NCBI GenBank assembly: GCA_902363825.1
Contig: CABJBK010000003.1
Span: forward strand, 62,001-126,000
From: Lachnospiraceae bacterium
GTDB lineage: Bacteria; Bacillota; Clostridia; Lachnospirales; Lachnospiraceae
Length of the DNA: 64,000 nucleotides
Reading direction: 5' to 3'
Shown: one piece after another, positions 17,351 through 25,139 of the stretch
Layout: every line of letters begins with the position of its first letter
Position numbering within the stretch: the first letter of the stretch is position 1
Notes under the pieces: generated by a model
Told to the model about the DNA's origin: nothing
Seen by the model: the letters and a program-made list of their open reading frames with translations, nothing else
Databases searched by the model: none
Translations under genes and position numbers: made by a program

Positions 17351-17845
17351 ATGGCAGTTTCATTTATTCGTGTGGATGATCGTATGATCCATGGACAGAC
17401 CTGTACAAGATGGGCGTTGGAATATCCGTGTGACGGACTGATCGCGGTAAACAACGCGGCGGCAAAAAATCCGGTATTAAAAGCAGCATACAAGAGCGCA
17501 AGCGGAAAAAAGACTTTTGTATGGTCAGTGGATGAATTCAAAGAGAAAAGCGCGAAGGTGCTGGCAAGCAAGGATAATTATTTCCTGATCGCAAAAAATC
17601 CGCTGGATATGGAAAAGATCCTGATCGACCAGGGATTCCAGTGCGGCGTGAAGACCGTGATCATCGGACCTTGCAACGACAGACCGGGCGCAACAAAACT
17701 CGGAAACAACCAGTCCATTACGCAGGAAGAAGCGCAGGCACTTGAAAATATCATGAACGCAGGATATGAAGTAGAATTTGCGCTGTTAAAAGAAGAAGCG
17801 ATCGGCAACTGGAAAAAATTCAGAGGACAATTTGGTTTTAATTAA
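17351..17845 (+). CDS. PTS IIB component, mannose/fructose/sorbose family
   Basis: Phosphotransfer subunit that phosphorylates the incoming sugar. The 164-residue product begins FIRVDDRMIHGQTCTRW with active His14, the signature of the family, and ends with the conserved NWKKFRGQFGF-like tail. It follows IIA by 17 nt, with AAAGGGGGA as ribosome site. Confidence 0.94.
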   Translation: MAVSFIRVDDRMIHGQTCTRWALEYPCDGLIAVNNAAAKNPVLKAAYKSASGKKTFVWSVDEFKEKSAKVLASKDNYFLIAKNPLDMEKILIDQGFQCGVKTVIIGPCNDRPGATKLGNNQSITQEEAQALENIMNAGYEVEFALLKEEAIGNWKKFRGQFGFN

Positions 17846-17857
17846 GGAGGGAATGTT

Positions 17858-18694
17858 ATGACTATCAGTTGGTTACAGGCAGTATTGCTCGGACTCTTCG
17901 CGTGTCTGTCCAGTATGCCTGGTATGGGTGGTTCATCGATCGGTAACTATACACTTGGAAGACCGTTGATCGGTGGATTTGTATGTGGATTGATCTTAGG
18001 TGATATGCAGACAGGTATTCTTGTCGGATGTGCGATGCAGGTTATTTACATTGCGCTCGTTACACCGGGTGGAACCGTATCCGCGGATGTGCGTGCGGTC
18101 AGCTACATCGGTATCCCGCTTGCAATGGTTGCGTTAAAGAGCTACGGCCTTACAGCAACTTCTGCAGAAGGCGCAGCACTTGCAACATCTTTCGGTGCCA
18201 TGGTTGGTACACTTGGAACCGTATTATTCTATGGAACAGCAACCATCAACCTGGTTTGGCAGCACATGGGCTGGAAAGCAGTAGAAAACAGACAGTATAA
18301 GAAATTATATCTGGTAGATATGGGACTTCCATGGATCTCTCATCTGATCTGCTCCTTCATCCCGACCATGATCATGTGTAAGATGGGTGCGGACGTAGTA
18401 GAACTGATCAAAACAGCACTGCCGATGGATGGTCTTGCAATGAAGACACTGTTTACCGTTGGTTCCCTGCTTCCTTGCGTAGGTATTGCGATCCTCTTAA
18501 AACAGATCGTAAAGAAAGCGGCAGATTTTGTTCCGTTCTTATTCGGATTTGTACTGGCTGCATCTCTTGGTATCAACCTGGTATCCGCAACGGTTGTTGC
18601 CGGAATGTTCGCAATTCTTACATACAAAATTAAAATGCTGACAGTCACAAAGGGTGCGGCTGCAGCTGAGATCGAGGAAGAGGAGGATATCTGA
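17858..18694 (+). CDS. PTS IIC component, mannose/fructose/sorbose family
   Basis: Membrane channel subunit of the PTS. The 278-residue product has about eight hydrophobic segments and the family motif MPGMGGSSIGNYTLGRPLIGG-like near residues 22-42, followed by GLILGDMQTGILVGCAMQVIYIALVTPGG. The C-terminus is an acidic tail after the last helix. AAGGAGGG precedes the ATG. Codon use from IIC on is more biased towards common codons, as expected for highly expressed transporter genes. Confidence 0.94.
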   Translation: MTISWLQAVLLGLFACLSSMPGMGGSSIGNYTLGRPLIGGFVCGLILGDMQTGILVGCAMQVIYIALVTPGGTVSADVRAVSYIGIPLAMVALKSYGLTATSAEGAALATSFGAMVGTLGTVLFYGTATINLVWQHMGWKAVENRQYKKLYLVDMGLPWISHLICSFIPTMIMCKMGADVVELIKTALPMDGLAMKTLFTVGSLLPCVGIAILLKQIVKKAADFVPFLFGFVLAASLGINLVSATVVAGMFAILTYKIKMLTVTKGAAAAEIEEEEDI

Positions 18695-18695
18695 T

Positions 18696-19529
18696 ATGGA
18701 AAAGAAATTATCAAAAAAAGCGTTATCAAAGTCATTCCATAACTGGTATTACGGCCATTTAACATGCTTCTCCCAGGAGCACATGCAGACATTTGGTTAT
18801 CTTTGTTCCATGCTGCCACTGGTAGAAGAATTATATGACAATGAAGAAGACAAAGCAAAAGCAATGGATACATACACCGCATTTTTCAATACAGAGCCGC
18901 AGCTTGGTTCCGTGATCGTCGGTATGACGGCAGGTCTCGAGGAAGCGAGAGCAAACGGCGCGGAAGATGTGGATGAGGAAACGATAAACGGTCTGCGTGC
19001 CGGTCTTATGGGACCGATCGCCGGAATCGGTGATTCCTTAGTCGTAGGAACCGTTATCCCGATCCTTCTTGGTATTGCAATGGGTATGTCAACCGGCGGT
19101 TCACCGCTCGGAGCGATCTTCTATATCGTCGTATGGAACCTGTTTGCGTACTTCGGAATGAAATTTTTATATTTCAAGGGCTATCAGCTTGGTGGAAAAG
19201 CGGTAGATTTCCTGATCGGAACACAGGGTGAAGCATTAAGAGAAGCAATCTCAGTGCTCGGTGGTATCGTAATCGGTGCGGTATCCGCGACATGGGTAAG
19301 CGTTACCACATCCTTACAGCTTTTAAACGATGCGGGCGAACCGTATCTGGTATTGCAGGATAAACTGGATTCCGTATTCCCTGGACTTTTAACCGCATTA
19401 TTTATCATCGGATGCTGGTTCCTCATGGCAAAGAAACGGATGTCCCCGATCAAAGTAATGTTACTGTTAGTCGTAGTAGCCTTCGTTGGTGTACTGATCG
19501 GATTCTTTAACCCGGGACTGACTTACTAA
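18696..19529 (+). CDS. PTS IID component, mannose/fructose/sorbose family
   Basis: Second membrane subunit, specific to this PTS family. The 277-residue product has the N-terminal cytoplasmic FSQEHMQTFGYLCSMLP block, EETINGLRAGLMGPIAGIGDSLVVGTVIPILLGIAMG in the middle and a hydrophobic C-terminus ending LIGFFNPGLTY, all diagnostic. ATG 18696 is two bases after the IIC stop and follows GAGGAGG; the longer open frame starting inside IIC is not used. Confidence 0.94.
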   Translation: MEKKLSKKALSKSFHNWYYGHLTCFSQEHMQTFGYLCSMLPLVEELYDNEEDKAKAMDTYTAFFNTEPQLGSVIVGMTAGLEEARANGAEDVDEETINGLRAGLMGPIAGIGDSLVVGTVIPILLGIAMGMSTGGSPLGAIFYIVVWNLFAYFGMKFLYFKGYQLGGKAVDFLIGTQGEALREAISVLGGIVIGAVSATWVSVTTSLQLLNDAGEPYLVLQDKLDSVFPGLLTALFIIGCWFLMAKKRMSPIKVMLLLVVVAFVGVLIGFFNPGLTY

Positions 19530-19562
19530 TTATTTATCAAAAAAGAAAAAGGAGAGAATGTC

Positions 19563-19853
19563 ATGAACACTGCTGAGAGAAATCAATTATCAAAAGAAGC
19601 CGAAATGCAGCTTGCGGCATTAAAAAGGATCAGTCACTGGAAAACGATCGCGCTTGCGATATCGACCATTGGCGTGGCAGGCGCTTACGCCGGTTTCGCG
19701 GGTCTGACCCGTCACACGTTTCTCGGTGTCCTTGGCATTCTTTTCATTATTGCAGGGTTGGCAGGCGCGGTTGTTTTTAACCTCGGACTGAAAAACGGAA
19801 GAAGAAATGTTGAGAAGATATTAAATATTCTGGATAAAGGAAGGGTGCTATGA
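19563..19853 (+). CDS. Small two-helix membrane protein
   Basis: A 96-residue protein with two membrane helices (about 27-48 and 53-75) between a charged N-terminus and a basic C-terminus. Not assigned to a family. It starts 33 nt after IID with AAAGGAG and overlaps the following HAD phosphatase by four bases, so it belongs to the PTS operon. A role as accessory to the PTS or the phosphatase is only a guess. Confidence 0.6.
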   Translation: MNTAERNQLSKEAEMQLAALKRISHWKTIALAISTIGVAGAYAGFAGLTRHTFLGVLGILFIIAGLAGAVVFNLGLKNGRRNVEKILNILDKGRVL

Positions 19854-20656
19854 ATTATCAGTTAATATGTCTTGATCTGGATGGAACATTGCTCGACGAT
19901 CAGAAAAAAATACTGCCAAGAGCGCGTGAAAGCGTAAAACAAGCGGCAGAACAGGGAATCAAGATCGCACTGGTCTCCGGAAGAATGCCGGCGGCAGTGG
20001 ATCCGATCGAAGAGGAACTTGGAATTTCGTGTATCAAAGCGTGCAACGCGGGTACTTACATTTTAAAGGACGGTCAGTGCATCAGCAGCGAGTATCTTCT
20101 TGCGGATACCATGAAACGTATCTATGAAGAGATCGCGGAGCGCTATCAGATGCCGCTTTGGATCTTCCGGCATGACAGTTGGTTTGTAACAGGCAGTGAC
20201 CGCTATGTCGAGAAGGAAAGCGAGATCATCCATCACAGACCGGAATTTGCGGATGTGGAAGAACTTGCCGCAGAGTGGGAAAAAGAAAGTACCGGTCCGA
20301 ATAAGCTGGTACTTGCGGCGAGTCCCGATGAGATTACGGAAATTTATAAAGTGATCGCGGCGCAGAAACGGGAAGAGATTGATATGGCGCGCTCCGGAGA
20401 TACATTTCTTGAGATTTTTCCGAAGGGAGTTACCAAAGGAACCGCACTGAAAACAATCTGTAAAAGTCTGGATGTAAAACCGGAGCATGTGATCGCATTC
20501 GGAGATCATGAACTGGATGTTCCAATGATCGAGGCGGCAGGTGTCGGAATCGCGATGGGAAACGCGATCGATGAACTGAAAGCCAAAGCAGATTTTGTGA
20601 CAAAATCAAACAATGAAGCAGGAGTTGCTTACGGACTGGAACATTATCTGGTCTGA
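19850..20656 (+). CDS. Cof-type HAD family phosphatase
   Basis: Cytoplasmic sugar-phosphate-type phosphatase, HAD subfamily IIB. The 268-residue product shows motif I DLDGTLLDD (nucleophile Asp9), motif II VSGR, Lys in GVTKGTALK and motif III/IV FGDHELDVPMIEAAG. Location at the end of the PTS operon suggests dephosphorylation of a phosphosugar made by the PTS, but these enzymes are broad and the substrate is not readable from sequence. Confidence 0.9.
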   Translation: MNYQLICLDLDGTLLDDQKKILPRARESVKQAAEQGIKIALVSGRMPAAVDPIEEELGISCIKACNAGTYILKDGQCISSEYLLADTMKRIYEEIAERYQMPLWIFRHDSWFVTGSDRYVEKESEIIHHRPEFADVEELAAEWEKESTGPNKLVLAASPDEITEIYKVIAAQKREEIDMARSGDTFLEIFPKGVTKGTALKTICKSLDVKPEHVIAFGDHELDVPMIEAAGVGIAMGNAIDELKAKADFVTKSNNEAGVAYGLEHYLV

Positions 20657-20721
20657 GACTGGAGGAAGATACAGCGTTAGAAACATTCATTAAGGATAAT
20701 ATATAATTTTGATGCAGATAG

Positions 20722-20762
20722 AAAAGTTGGCACATACGCGTTGATGTGTGCCAACTTTTTTT
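20722..20762 (+). terminator. Strong terminator of the PTS operon
   Basis: AAAAGTTGGCACA (20722-20734) pairs perfectly with TGTGCCAACTTTT (20747-20759), 12 nt loop, then a T tract. It ends the PTS-HAD transcript. Confidence 0.9.
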
Positions 20763-20768
20763 ATTGTA

Positions 20769-20825
20769 TTGACATTGCTGCACATGTGTGCCATTCTTTG
20801 TTGTGAAAGTTAGTCCGGACAAACT
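20769..20825 (+). promoter_or_regulatory. TetR promoter with palindromic operator
   Basis: TTGACA (20769-20774) is followed after 17 bp by a weak -10 (CATTCT, 20792-20797). AGTTAGTCC-GGACAAACT (20808-20825) is an 18 bp palindrome with one mismatched pair, located at the expected start of transcription and just before the TetR gene. This is the usual layout of an autorepressed TetR promoter. Confidence 0.6.
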
Positions 20826-20840
20826 AAAAGGGAGAATGTT

Positions 20841-21398
20841 ATGAAAGAATCGCTATCAACAAAGGAGCTGATCCGTGATACGCTGCAAAAGCTGTTAGAG
20901 GAAAAGGATTACGCAGAGATCTCGATGAAGGAGATCGCAAAAAGCGCAAACGTTGGCAGAAGGACGCTGTACCGGTATTTCGGGACGAAAGATGATATTG
21001 TCAGGTTCATGGCAGACTCAGTCATGGATGAATTCGCGGATGCACTGCTTTTGCAGGGAGCGAAGGGCTTAAAGGAGACGACAAACATCTATTTTTCGTT
21101 CTGGGAGAAAAATGCGGAGGTATTTTGCTGTCTGGATCAGAGTCATCTTTTGCACTATATCGAGGATCATCTTTCCGAGTACATCATGCAGGTTGCGTTC
21201 AAAACAAAAATGAAAGATGTCGATATGGAACCGGAGCAGGTTCTTTCAGAGATGTCAAAGGAAAGGTTATATGATTTTTACTTTACGATAGCGGGTTACT
21301 GGGAACTGACAAAACGGTGGATGCGGGAAGAAAACAGAAGCACTCCGGCGGAGATCAGCAGCCTTGTGATAAAAATACTGACCGAGAGAGAAGATTAG
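20841..21398 (+). CDS. TetR/AcrR family transcriptional regulator
   Basis: A 185-residue repressor-type protein. N-terminal helix-turn-helix (about 8-54) reads LIRDTLQKLLEEKDYAEISMKEIAKSANVGRRTLYRYFGTKDDIV-like, typical for TetR. The C-terminal ligand-binding region is helical and includes a C-terminal domain resembling TetR_C found in Clostridia. It is followed closely by a membrane protein and an acetyltransferase, which are probably its targets through the palindrome at 20808. AGGGAGAATG lies before the start. Confidence 0.9.
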   Translation: MKESLSTKELIRDTLQKLLEEKDYAEISMKEIAKSANVGRRTLYRYFGTKDDIVRFMADSVMDEFADALLLQGAKGLKETTNIYFSFWEKNAEVFCCLDQSHLLHYIEDHLSEYIMQVAFKTKMKDVDMEPEQVLSEMSKERLYDFYFTIAGYWELTKRWMREENRSTPAEISSLVIKILTERED

Positions 21399-21413
21399 GA
21401 GAGGAAATAAAAC

Positions 21414-21920
21414 ATGGATGTAAGGATAATTTTAATAGAGACAGTGGTACTCACCATTTTATTTACGATTGCGGTGGTGGCAGGCAGCCAAAACCCTGTA
21501 GATACGGTCTACGATATGCCGGAACCGATCATAAACCGTTGTCTGGAGCTTGGCTTGATCGATGAGAGCAGAAAGGCGGACAGTCCACAGACGAGAAGAA
21601 AGAAGCTTTGCGCTGCGGTCGTCATTGCGCTTATTATGGCGATTGCGCTTTGTTTTGTAAATCATGCGGGCAATTTTTTGCAGGGATTTCTGCTCTCGTA
21701 TCTCATCTGGCTGATCGTTGACTGGTATGACTGTTTTGTGATCGACTGGATCTGGGTATGCCACAGCAAGAAGCTGGTCATTCCGGGAACCGAAGATCTG
21801 ACGGATTCCTATAAGGATTACCGGTTTCATTTTATCGGCAGCTTAAAAGGAATGGCGATCGGGCTTCCGGTGTGTCTGCTTGTAGGTGTTATGGTACAGC
21901 TTGTGAACTGGTTCATATAG
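21414..21920 (+). CDS. Unknown membrane protein (168 aa)
   Basis: Not recognised. The product has about four membrane segments (4-24, 64-82, 88-108, 145-165) and a cytoplasmic stretch with NPVDTVYDMPEPIINRCLELGLI near the N-terminus. It begins 16 nt after the TetR gene and is followed by an acetyltransferase gene after 19 nt, so the three genes form one operon. The function cannot be told from sequence. Confidence 0.65.
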   Translation: MDVRIILIETVVLTILFTIAVVAGSQNPVDTVYDMPEPIINRCLELGLIDESRKADSPQTRRKKLCAAVVIALIMAIALCFVNHAGNFLQGFLLSYLIWLIVDWYDCFVIDWIWVCHSKKLVIPGTEDLTDSYKDYRFHFIGSLKGMAIGLPVCLLVGVMVQLVNWFI

Positions 21921-21938
21921 GAACGGGAGAGAGATACA

Positions 21939-22595
21939 ATGAACGGAATCAAAGTAACAAATTTATCAGAAAATGAGATCGAACAGATCTGCCGGGAGAT
22001 CGGGGATTCTTTTTATGATCATGCGTATGGAAGAAAAAAAGACGGAACGACGGAATATGGCCTGCGCAAATTACTTGACAGCAGGGAAAAGATGTATCAG
22101 CATATGAAAGCCTGCTTTCTGGCGGGATATGAAAGTGGATGCCTGTATTCTACCAGCAGCAGGGGAGAAGGATATATCCTTGTTACCTGTAAAGGGCAGG
22201 ATCTGTCATTCCAAAGCGGGATTCGGATGATCCGGGAAATCGTCAAAAATCTGGGAGGACTCCGGGGAGGAATTCAATTCGTAAGGAGGATTGCAACGGG
22301 CGGGAAAACCTATGAAGATGAGTTAAAAAAGAAAAAGATCCCGTATGCCAACCTTGCGATGTTAGTGGTCCGGAAAGAATATCAGGGGCAGGGATATATG
22401 AGACTGCTTATGGAAATGCTGTATCAAATTGCCGATGAGAAAAATCTTGCGGTGATCCTGGAGACCGACGCGGAAAATAAAGTCGAGCGATATGAGCATC
22501 TCGGCATGAAACTCGTAAAGACCAGAGATCTGGGTGAGGGCGTATTCATGTATGATCTGTACCGCCCGGCGGCAAAGGGAAACGAAAAAAGATAA
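21939..22595 (+). CDS. GNAT family N-acetyltransferase
   Basis: A 218-residue GCN5-related acetyltransferase. The acetyl-CoA-binding motif A is visible as LVVRKEYQGQGYMRLLMEMLYQIADE-like (Q/R-x-x-G-x-G/A at about 146-151: QGQGYM), followed by VILETDAENKVERYEHLGMKLV. The substrate is unknown. It is the last gene of the TetR operon, ending at a terminator at 22.6 kb. Confidence 0.82.
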   Translation: MNGIKVTNLSENEIEQICREIGDSFYDHAYGRKKDGTTEYGLRKLLDSREKMYQHMKACFLAGYESGCLYSTSSRGEGYILVTCKGQDLSFQSGIRMIREIVKNLGGLRGGIQFVRRIATGGKTYEDELKKKKIPYANLAMLVVRKEYQGQGYMRLLMEMLYQIADEKNLAVILETDAENKVERYEHLGMKLVKTRDLGEGVFMYDLYRPAAKGNEKR

Positions 22596-22610
22596 GAATC
22601 AAGCAGAAAA

Positions 22611-22649
22611 GAAAAAGGGGAGACGCCGGTGGGCAGTTTCCCCTTTTTT
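22611..22649 (+). terminator. Terminator of the TetR operon
   Basis: AAAAAGGGGA (22612-22621) pairs with TCCCCTTTTT (22639-22648) and the T run extends to 22649. An extended -10 (TGGTATAAT, 22651-22659) for the SulP gene begins directly after it. Confidence 0.75.
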
Positions 22650-22697
22650 GTGGTATAATGCTGTTATTTAAACAGGAAAAATTGAGGAGATGATGCA

Positions 22698-24815
22698 ATG
22701 AAACTGGAACTGGCACAGACAATCCGGCATTATAATAAGAAAGATCTGCCGGGAGACATCCTTGCGGGCATTATCATCATGGCGGTGTCGATCCCGATTT
22801 CCATGGGGTATGCGCAGATTGCGGGGCTTCCCGCGGTGTATGGGCTTTATGGGTCGGTATTTCCGATTCTGTTCTTTGCGCTCTTTTCCACTTCCCCGCA
22901 GTTTATCTTCGGGGTGGACGCGGCACCGGCGGCGCTCGTTGGTTCCGCCCTGATCAGTCTGCATGTGGAGAGTGGGTCGAATGAGGCACTGGCAGTCGTT
23001 CCGGTGCTCACGCTGTTTGTGGCGCTGTGGCTGCTTGCGTTTTATTTTATGCGCGCCGGGAAGCTGGTAAACTACATCTCAGCGCCGGTCATGGGTGGAT
23101 TCATCACCGGGATCTGTACCACGATCATTTTGATGCAGCTGCCGAAGCTGATGGGAGGAACGGCGGGAACCGGAGAGTTTCTGGAGCTTGCGGAACATAT
23201 CGCAAAGGAAGCGGCATCCATCAATCTGCCGTCCGTCGCGCTCGGCGTTTCGGCACTTGTGATCCTGTTACTGTCCAAAAAGTTCATGCCAAAATTTCCG
23301 ATGGCAGTCGTGCTTATGGCGGCAGGCGCGGTGATGACGCGCGTTCTTCCGGTGCGTGAATGGGGGATCCAGACGCTTGCGGCGGTAGAACCGGGGCTTC
23401 CTGCGTGGAGTTTCCCGGATCTTACCGTGATCCCCATAAAGGAAGCCGTCACGATCAGTCTGTCGGTTGCGGTGGTCATCATGGCGGAGACACTGCTTGC
23501 GGAAAACAACTTCGCGCAGAAAAACGGATACCGCATCAACGACAATCAGGAAATACTGGCGTTTTCTGCCGGAAATTTTGCGGCTGCTTTTACGGGCTGC
23601 TGTCCGATCAATGGTTCGGTATCCCGCACTGCAATGGGAGAACAGTATCAGGGCAGGACGCAGCTTACCGGCATCGTGGCCGGAGGCTCCATGATCGTAC
23701 TGCTTTTGTGTGGCACGGGATTCATCGGATATCTGCCGGTTCCGGTGCTGACCGCGATCGTGATCTCAGCACTGCTTGGGGCAACGGAGTTTGAACTGGC
23801 GGTGCGGCTTTTTAAAGTGAGCCGCACGGAATGTCTGATCTTTGCGGGCGCGTTTTTCGGTGTGCTGTTTCTTGGAACGATCAACGGCGTACTGATCGGG
23901 ATCATCCTCTCCTTTACCGAAATGATCATCCGTACCGCAAAGCCGGCGAGGTGTTTTCTCGGCATTCAGCCGGGACACCGCCATTTCCGCGATCTGAAAG
24001 AAGGAAGCCAGATCCATGCCATCGAGGGCGTTTTGATCTATCGTTTCAGCAGCAATCTGTTTTTCGCGAATATCCAGGTACTTGAGCGCGACATTGAAGA
24101 TGCGCTGCAAAAAGACACGAAGGCAGTGATCCTTGACGCGAGCGGCATCGGGAGCATGGACATCACGGCGGCGGACCGGCTGGGAAGCCTGTATCAGTCC
24201 CTGAAGAAAAAGGGAATCCGTTTTTATATGACCGAGCATATTGCGGAGTTAAACGAGCAGCTTCGGAAACTCGGACTCGGCTATATGATCGAGGAAGGCA
24301 GTGTGCGCAGAACGATACATATCGCGTTAAAGGACATGGAGATCAGACGGCCGTATCCGCTTGCCGGCGGCGTGGACAATGAAGAACGCAGCGCTTCGAG
24401 AAAGCGCGCGGATAACCGGGTACAGGAATTTGTCTGGGCGTTCGGCTCGGACACCGAGGCGCAGATCGAAAAGCAGATCTTAAAACAGATCGAGCAGCTG
24501 AAAAAGGACGGAAATGTGGAAGAACTTCTGCACGGGCGGTGGTCGCACATGGAGGCGCTGGACGAGGATGAGTGGCTCGAACATCTGGAAGAACATTTAA
24601 AAGAGATCGTCAATATTTCCGGAAAAGACGAGAAAACACTGGCAATGCAGTTTGAGGCACACCGCAGAGAGGTTTATGAGCGCATCGCAAAGGAACATCC
24701 CGAACTTGCGAAGCGGTTTCAGGAGCGCAGACATAAGCTGGATGAGCATTTGAAGCAGAGACGGCCGGAGGTTTATGAGCTGGTGGTACGCCTGCGGGAG
24801 GAAAATCAGCTATAG
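22698..24815 (+). CDS. SulP family anion transporter with STAS domain and long C-terminal tail
   Basis: A 705-residue inorganic anion (sulfate, bicarbonate or similar) permease. The membrane part (about 15-425) has the SulP pattern: IIIMAVSIPISMGYAQIAGLPAVYGLYGS-like signature, FGVDAAPAALVGS, and GCCPINGSVSRTAM. A STAS domain follows (about 440-545), with YRFSSNLFFANIQVLERDIEDAL and AVILDASGIGSMDITAADRL. About 150 extra residues after it are highly charged and helical (about 560-705) and are not part of the usual SulP design. Start ATG 22698 follows GAGGAG. Its own promoter is the extended -10 at 22651. Substrate cannot be assigned. Confidence 0.9.
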   Translation: MKLELAQTIRHYNKKDLPGDILAGIIIMAVSIPISMGYAQIAGLPAVYGLYGSVFPILFFALFSTSPQFIFGVDAAPAALVGSALISLHVESGSNEALAVVPVLTLFVALWLLAFYFMRAGKLVNYISAPVMGGFITGICTTIILMQLPKLMGGTAGTGEFLELAEHIAKEAASINLPSVALGVSALVILLLSKKFMPKFPMAVVLMAAGAVMTRVLPVREWGIQTLAAVEPGLPAWSFPDLTVIPIKEAVTISLSVAVVIMAETLLAENNFAQKNGYRINDNQEILAFSAGNFAAAFTGCCPINGSVSRTAMGEQYQGRTQLTGIVAGGSMIVLLLCGTGFIGYLPVPVLTAIVISALLGATEFELAVRLFKVSRTECLIFAGAFFGVLFLGTINGVLIGIILSFTEMIIRTAKPARCFLGIQPGHRHFRDLKEGSQIHAIEGVLIYRFSSNLFFANIQVLERDIEDALQKDTKAVILDASGIGSMDITAADRLGSLYQSLKKKGIRFYMTEHIAELNEQLRKLGLGYMIEEGSVRRTIHIALKDMEIRRPYPLAGGVDNEERSASRKRADNRVQEFVWAFGSDTEAQIEKQILKQIEQLKKDGNVEELLHGRWSHMEALDEDEWLEHLEEHLKEIVNISGKDEKTLAMQFEAHRREVYERIAKEHPELAKRFQERRHKLDEHLKQRRPEVYELVVRLREENQL

Positions 24816-24848
24816 CCTTATCCTATAACCAACTCTAAGTATCATGTA

Positions 24849-24878
24849 TTAACACCTTTCGCAAAGTTTTGTTATAAT
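24849..24878 (+). promoter_or_regulatory. Promoter of the metNIQ leader
   Basis: TTAACA (24849-24854), 18 bp spacer, perfect TATAAT (24873-24878). Transcription would start near 24886, giving a leader of about 255 nt before metN. No S-box (SAM-I) or other riboswitch core was recognised in this leader. Confidence 0.7.
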
Positions 24879-24929
24879 AGCACCTGTAAACAAAGTGCAG
24901 CAAAACAAATGCAGAAAGGAGAACCGAAG

Positions 24930-25052
24930 ATGAGAGCAGTTCATTTTTCCATGGTATGTGACAGCAGAATGTGGAACGCATCAGGCGAGACCTGTATGTG
25001 TATGTCTGTATGCATGGAAAAAAGAAAAGACGCGCGGGATGCTTCGGTTTGA
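24930..25052 (+). CDS. Cys/Met-rich leader peptide of the metNIQ operon (40 aa)
   Basis: A short open frame with a good ribosome site (AAAGGAGAA, about 7-8 nt before ATG 24930) ending at TGA 25050-25052. The 40 residues include six Met and four Cys; seven of these ten lie in two clusters, and codons 22-29 (24993-25016) read CMCMSVCM. It sits between the promoter and a terminator that precedes metN by about 30 nt. This is the layout of a transcription-attenuation leader in which ribosome stalling at Cys or Met codons alters RNA folding. Upstream AACCGAAG (24922-24929) is perfectly complementary to CTTCGGTT (25042-25049) at the end of the frame, and ACAGCAG (24961-24967) to the terminator's 3' arm, giving possible alternative pairings. 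Confidence 0.75.
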   Translation: MRAVHFSMVCDSRMWNASGETCMCMSVCMEKRKDARDASV

Positions 25053-25070
25053 TTGATAGAAAGAAAAGAT

Positions 25071-25109
25071 CAGCAGGAATCATCTTTGCGGTGAACCTGC
25101 TGTTTTTTT
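25071..25109 (+). terminator. Attenuator-like terminator before metN
   Basis: CAGCAGG (25071-25077) pairs with CCTGCTG (25096-25102), with inner TCA/TGA pairs, then T7 (25103-25109). It lies 18 nt after the leader peptide stop and 30 nt before metN, so it must be passed for metN expression. Confidence 0.85.
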
Positions 25110-25139
25110 GTGTGGATATAAGGAAAGGATAAGAACAGA

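Noticed and set aside
24930..25052. The Cys/Met-rich frame as a metal-binding or bacteriocin peptide
   Set aside because: It lacks a secretion leader motif or double-glycine site, and its place between promoter and attenuator fits a regulatory leader better.
24886..25139. SAM riboswitch (S-box) or T-box in the metN leader
   Set aside because: I find no S-box core, and no T-box sequence or specifier hairpin. The leader is explained by the short reading frame and one terminator.
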